Source: Pelagomonas calceolata (Eukaryota > Sar > Pelagophyceae > Pelagomonadales > Pelagomonadaceae). Taken from it: DNA of 64,000 nt. Every line of letters begins with the position of its first letter. The first letter of the stretch is position 1. This document shows positions 59,892 through 64,000 of the stretch, in pieces. Position numbers and translations under genes: made by a program. The notes below the pieces were generated by a model, which saw nothing but the letters and a program-made list of their open reading frames with translations, was not told the origin of the DNA and ran no database searches. The stretch lies in NCBI GenBank assembly GCA_918797485.1, contig CAKKNE010000003.1, positions 2,976,001-3,040,000 of the forward strand. Reading direction: 5' to 3'.

Positions 59892-61087
59892 ATGAGCGAG
59901 CTGACCGCCGCCGTCGAGCGCCTCTCGACGAGCGACGGCCTCGTCGTCGTCCTGGACCTAGACGCCACGGTATGGCTGCCCGAGGTCTACACGCTGCGCG
60001 CGCCGCGGGGCGCCGCGGACGGCTGGACGCCGACGCTCGGCACGGACGTGCGCGTGCTGCCCGGCGCGGCGGCGGTGCTGAAGCTGCTGGCCGCGCGCCC
60101 GGACACGCAGGTCGCCGTGGCGTCGCGCTCGGCCAAGCCCGAGTGGTCCAAGGCGCTGCTCGCGAAGGTCCCGGACCTCGCGGCGGCGGCGGTGCACATC
60201 TACCCGGGCGACAAGCGGACGCACCTGCGGCGCATCGCCAAGGGCCTGGGCTGCGCGTTCTCGCGCATGGTGCTCTTCGACGACGCGCGCGACGGCAAGC
60301 ACGGCAACTGCGTCGCTGCGGCGGCGCTGGGCGTGCTGGCCGTGCACTGCCCGCAGGGACTCAACGAGGAGCGGTGGCGCGCGGGGCTGGCGGCCTTCGA
60401 GAAAGGCGTGCGGGGCAAAGTAATCGACGCGCCGGGCGGCCCGTCGTCCAAGCCGACGGTGACGCTGCCCGCCGTGTCGCTCGCGATGGTGCTCTTGCGG
60501 CGTCCTTTTATTCTCTTCGCGTTGTTGCGTCGGCATCGCGCGCCACGCCATCGACGCGATGCCCCACGCAGCCTTTCGCGGCGCTGCTGTTGAACGGCTT
60601 CAAGACGCTCGAGACGCGGAACAACGAGCTCTTCGCGCCGTACGAGGGCCGGCGCGTCGTCGTGCGCGTCGGCATGAAGGACTGGGACAACGCGTCGTGG
60701 AAGCTCTGGCACCCCGCGGGCGCGGCCGACCTCCGGCCCGGCTTCCGGCGCGGCGACGCGGCCGGGGTGGTGGACGTCGGGGAGACGCGGCGGCTCGCGT
60801 CCTTCGACGACGCGGCGCCGCGGGCCTGCGCCTGCGTCGAGGACTGTGGGACCTTCGGCACGGTCGTATCGAACGCGAGGTGGTTCCCGAGGCCGTGGCG
60901 CGTGCGCGGCTTCCCGGGCGTCGTCGACCTCGCCGTGCCGGCGGACCTCGTCGGCGGGGCGGCCGCGGCCGCGGCGAGGGCGGCCGGTCCCCCGGCGATC
61001 GACGCCGCGGCGGCGCCCGCGAAGAAGACGGGGAACCGCCGGCAGCGGCGCACGCGGCTCCAGAGCGGGCCCGGCGCCGCCGCCTAG
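59892..61087 (+). CDS. MDP-1-type HAD phosphatase fused to an ASCH-like domain
   Basis: Exon 1 is 59892-60488 and exon 2 is 60572-61087, giving 370 aa, phase 0. The first half is a magnesium-dependent phosphatase 1 fold: LVVVLDLDATVWLPEVYTLR (nucleophile D-x-D), RVLPGAAAVLKLLAARPDTQ, VAVASRSAKPEWSKALL, and RMVLFDDARDGKHGNCVAAA (motif III/IV). MDP-1 enzymes act on protein phosphotyrosine or on glycated/glycosyl phosphates. After the intron the second half reads SLAM joined to PFAALLLNGFKTLETRNNEL then YEGRRVVVRVGMKDW, an ASCH/PUA-like beta-barrel start that binds RNA or nucleotides. The tail is basic (KKTGNRRQRRTRLQ). The fusion is unusual. Confidence 0.8.
60489..60571 (+). mobile_element. Intron with introner core in the MDP-1 gene
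   Basis: GTGCTCTT...CCCCACGCAG, 83 nt, phase 0. The inside, GCCACGCCATCGACGCGATG, is a near-exact core. The exon-side octamer CCTTTCGC does not match GTGCTCTT, so the duplication is lost or the donor has shifted. Confidence 0.6.
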
Positions 61088-61137
61088 GTGTTGTAGTAAG
61101 AGCTCATCATGTGACGCGCACACTTCAAACAAGTGCC

Positions 61138-63819
61138 TTACCCGGAGCACGACACGCACGCCTCGACGTGGCCGCCGCGGCCGTCGTCGATCGTCGTGGG
61201 CGCCGCCGCCGCGGCGCCGGGCGCGGAAGCCTCGAGCGTGAACTGGATCGCGTCCGCCGCGGGCCGCGTCCGCAGGTAGTACATGCCCGTCTTGAGGCCC
61301 GCCTCCCAGCCCCGGAAGTGGAAGGTCGTGAGCTTGCCGTAGTCCGGCGCCGCGATGAAACAGTTCAGGGACTGCGACTGATCCACAAAAGGCCCGCGGC
61401 CCGCGCTCAGGTCCAGCAGCGACTTTTGGGAGAGCTCCCAGGCCGTCTTGTACAAAGCCTTCAAGTCGTCGGGAATAGCCAGGCCCTGGACCGACCCCTG
61501 CGCCCGCAACAGGTCCCGCCTCAGATTTTCGTCCCACAAACCCAGTTCACATAAGTCCTTGACGAGGTGCCGGTTCGCGACCACGAACTCCCCGGCCTTG
61601 ACGCGCCGCGCGTAGAGGTTGGACGTGTACGGCTCGAAGCACTCGTTGCAGCCCATGATCTGCGCCGTCGACGCCGTCGGCATCGGCGCCGTCAGCAACG
61701 AGTTCCGCAATCCATAGCGCGCGAGATCGGCCCTTAACTGGGCCCAGTCCCACCGCGACTTCGCGTCGAGCTCCTTCGCGTCGAGACCCCACAAGTCCGG
61801 CTGGAGCTCGCCGCGCGACGCCGGCGACCCCGCGTACGAGTCGTGCGGCCCGTGCTTCTTCGCGAGCTCGATCGACGCTTCCAATGCGCCGACATATATC
61901 GCTTCGAAGATGTCCACGTTCAGCTTCTGGGCTTCTTCCGAGTCGAAGGGCAGCCGCAGCAACGCGTATAGATCCGCGAGGCCCTGGACCCCGATGCCGA
62001 TCGGCCGGTGCCGCAAGTTACTCCTTTCAGCGGCGGCGTTGGGGTAGGTCCCGTGGTCGATCGTCGCATCTAAATTGGTAGCGACGACTTTTGCCGTTTG
62101 CTTGAGTCCCTCGAGGTCCACTTCATTATTCTTCACGAACCGCGGCAATACGAGGGAAGCCAGGTTGCAGACCGCAATTTCATCATTATTCGCGAACTCG
62201 ACGATCTCGCAGCACAGGTTCGAGCACTTGATCGGCCCGAGGTGCTGCTGGTTCGACTTCTTGTTGCAGGCGTCCTTATAAAGCATGTACGGCGTGCCGG
62301 TCTCCATCTGGGCATCTAAGATGGCCCGCCAGAGCTTCCGAGCTTTCACTTTGCGCTTGAACTTGCCCTGCGCCTCGTACGTCTCATAGAGGTTGTCGAA
62401 GGCGTTGCCGATCGCGTCCGTCAAACCCGGGCACTCGTCCGGGCACATCAACGCCCATTCAGCATCATCTCGGACGCGTCTCATAAATAAGTCGGGGACC
62501 CACAGCCCATAAAACAAATCCCTCGCTCGTCGCTCTTCCTTCCCGTGGTTCTTCTTGAGGTCCAACACATCAAATATATCAGCGTGCCACGGCTCGACGT
62601 AGGCCGCGAAGGCTCCTGGTCTTTTACCTCCTCCCTGGTCGACGTACCTCGCCGTCGCGTCGAAGACGCGCAGCATGGGCACCAAACCATTGCTCTCGCC
62701 GCCCGTGCCCTTGATCTTCGAGCCCGCGGCCCGCACGTCGGCGACGGACAGCCCGATGCCGCCCGCCGCTTTCGAGATTCGAGCGCATTCACCTAACGCC
62801 TTGTAGATGCCCTCGATGGAATCGTCCGTCGATCCGAGCAAAAAGCACGAGGATAAATGGGCCCGCTTCAGGCCGGCGTGGAACAACGTCGGCGACGCGT
62901 GGATGAAGTGGCCCCGGCTCATCAGGTCGTAGGTCTCCAGGGCCCGTTCCAACTGCTCGGAGCTCTCCCAGCCTGCGTTTGCGTCGTGTCATCTTCGTGT
63001 CTCTCGGCGCGCGGCGACATCTCTGCGCGTTGCGCGTTCTTCTTTGCGTCTCTCTGCGCGAAGGCGACGTGCCCGCGTCGACGGCGCCATCGCCGCGCCG
63101 GTCGATCTCGATACCTCTCGCTCGCGCGTTCAGACGCTGTATCACATACCGCGGTGAATACCTAAAGCAACGCGCATCAGCAGGTGCTGGGGCCGCTCCG
63201 CGATGCCGTTCCCGTGGACGCCCCCGCGGTGCCGCAGCAAGTAAGACTTCTCGAGCGTCTTGTAGCCAAAATAGTCAAATCCATCAAAATCGCGCTCGTC
63301 GGAGATCGCCCCCTCGACTTGCGCGACGAAGTACTTATCGTTCTCGAGGGCGGCGCGGAAGCCCGCGTCCAGGATGTGGCAGGGCTCGCCCGTCGTGGGA
63401 TTCGGCTCGTCGTCTAAGGTTAACAACGTCTCCTTGAACGACGAGGACGTCGTGGCGTGGAGGCGGTCGACGGCCAGGCGCGCGGCGAGGCGGCCGTAGT
63501 CCGGGTGCTCCGTCGCGGCGTAGGCGGCGTTCTCGGCCAGCGTTTGCTCGACGGTCGCGTAGTCGAGCGCCGCGGCGCCGGCCAACGCCTTCTTCACTAC
63601 TTTTTCCGGCTTCACGTAGGCGTCCAATCCTCTTGCGTAGACCCTAACCTTCTCGAGGAGCTGGCGCTCCAGAGGCGTTGTCGTGTCTTCATTGGGCGGC
63701 TTGAGCGTCTTCGGGGGCGGCGGCGGCGGCCGCGGCGCGACGGAGCCGCCGCGCCACTTTAGTGGTGCCGGCGGCCGCGCGCCAGCCGTCGCGGCGAGGG
63801 CGGCGAGGAGGACGCGCAT
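61138..63819 (-). CDS. RNR1: Ribonucleoside-diphosphate reductase large subunit, without ATP cone, with signal-like N-terminus
   Basis: Exon 1 is 63819-63150 and exon 2 is 62972-61138, giving 834 aa. The 177-nt intron joins LGIHR to [20 protein letters not shown]. Class I R1 features: first active-site Cys in [40 protein letters not shown], the radical Cys and Glu in [17 protein letters not shown], the second Cys in [50 protein letters not shown], and the C-terminal redox pair ACVSCSG. It reduces NDPs to dNDPs with a small subunit. The usual N-terminal ATP-cone is absent; [20 protein letters not shown], a signal-peptide-like start, stands instead. Confidence 0.93.
62973..63149 (-). other. Intron of the RNR1 gene
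   Basis: GTATGTGA...AAACGCAG, 177 nt, phase 1. It contains GGCGATGGCGCCGTCGACGCG, split here as GGCGATGGCGCC and GTCGACGCG, weakly like the introner core. There is no clear terminal repeat or duplication, so I call it an ordinary or very old intron. Confidence 0.6.
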
Positions 63820-64000
63820 TACTTTGACGCCTTGAAGCGCAGAAACAGGGGCAGCTGAAGTCTTGGTGATGCTCTTGTGCCGCCCGACGGTGCTTGACGC
63901 GGCCCGGGCCAGGTGACGGCTAGGCGATGAAGCGCTGTTGTGTGTGTTGGCAGCTTTCAGGTTGGCTTTCGCAGAGAGAACGCCGGCGAGAGTCTCCCGC
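63820..64000. other. Upstream region of RNR1 at the window end
   Basis: This presumably holds the RNR1 promoter. No CTAG palindrome, TATA box or other gene is visible in these 181 bases. Confidence 0.4.

Noticed and set aside
59690-61087. 465-aa plus-strand frame over the phosphatase gene
   Set aside because: Wrong frame in the first half; the second half coincides with the true exon 2 only after the intron.
1-64000. CRISPR arrays, bacterial operons, rRNA genes, transposase genes
   Set aside because: None seen on either strand; gene spacing, introns and targeting peptides indicate a eukaryotic nuclear genome, and no autonomous partner for the introners lies in this window.

Overview
The window is nuclear DNA of a compact, very GC-rich eukaryotic alga, most likely a pelagophyte stramenopile close to Aureococcus. 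The reasons are: about 44 closely packed protein genes on both strands with no operons or Shine-Dalgarno starts; a mostly intron-poor gene set with short spliceosomal introns; plastid proteins whose N-termini look like the stramenopile bipartite signal (signal peptide followed by an A-F-x-P type site); a delta-class carbonic anhydrase; an ABA4-like carotenoid protein; and introner elements, which are known from Micromonas and Aureococcus. No plastid, mitochondrial or bacterial block is seen.

Layout. 0-10.6 kb: SGT1 co-chaperone, two plastid-type proteins, a small membrane protein, an aminotransferase, ALKBH6, a GST-like gene with an apparent frameshift and an RND/MMPL membrane protein. 10.7-21.2 kb: a Sec1-family protein, an Sds3-like protein, two genes split by introners, a UvrD-type helicase fused to a zinc knuckle and a J-like domain, an ankyrin protein and a soluble pyrophosphatase split by an introner. 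21.7-31 kb: plastid membrane proteins, a VRK/CK1 kinase, a TauE/SafE permease, a PI31-like protein and the ABA4-like protein. 31-42.7 kb: a large FHA plus triple-SAP protein, a GT-B-like protein, delta carbonic anhydrase and a CDF metal transporter. 42.7-44.3 kb is a 1.6-kb stretch of different composition with no assignable gene. 44.3-64 kb: an ATP-grasp protein, an F-box-like protein, glycine cleavage H protein, a four-exon gene with GC-AG introners, an intron-bearing tRNA-Tyr-like sequence, a glycosyltransferase, a codanin-1-like protein, a divergent carotenoid oxygenase, a CHCHD2-like protein, a PDZ protein, an MDP-1 phosphatase fused to an ASCH-like domain and ribonucleotide reductase large subunit.

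Two signals run through the whole window. First, short introns share a cassette: terminal repeats ending in CTG...CAG, a conserved inner core (CACGCCATCGACGCGACGCC or its complement, in two copies folded as a 12-bp hairpin), and 8-bp flanking duplications. The element gives the AG acceptor and the duplicated target gives the GT (or GC) donor, so removing duplication plus element restores the reading frame. I checked the frame by hand for each. Second, an imperfect palindrome, GCTAGTG-nCTTACAnnn-CGCTAGC, recurs about eleven times, almost always 55-260 bp upstream of start codons and mostly between divergent gene pairs. It looks like a shared, undescribed promoter element. A pair of dispersed intergenic repeats (called R and S here) is a third, weaker signal.

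All splice structures were inferred by eye from reading frame, codon usage and family conservation; none is backed by transcripts.
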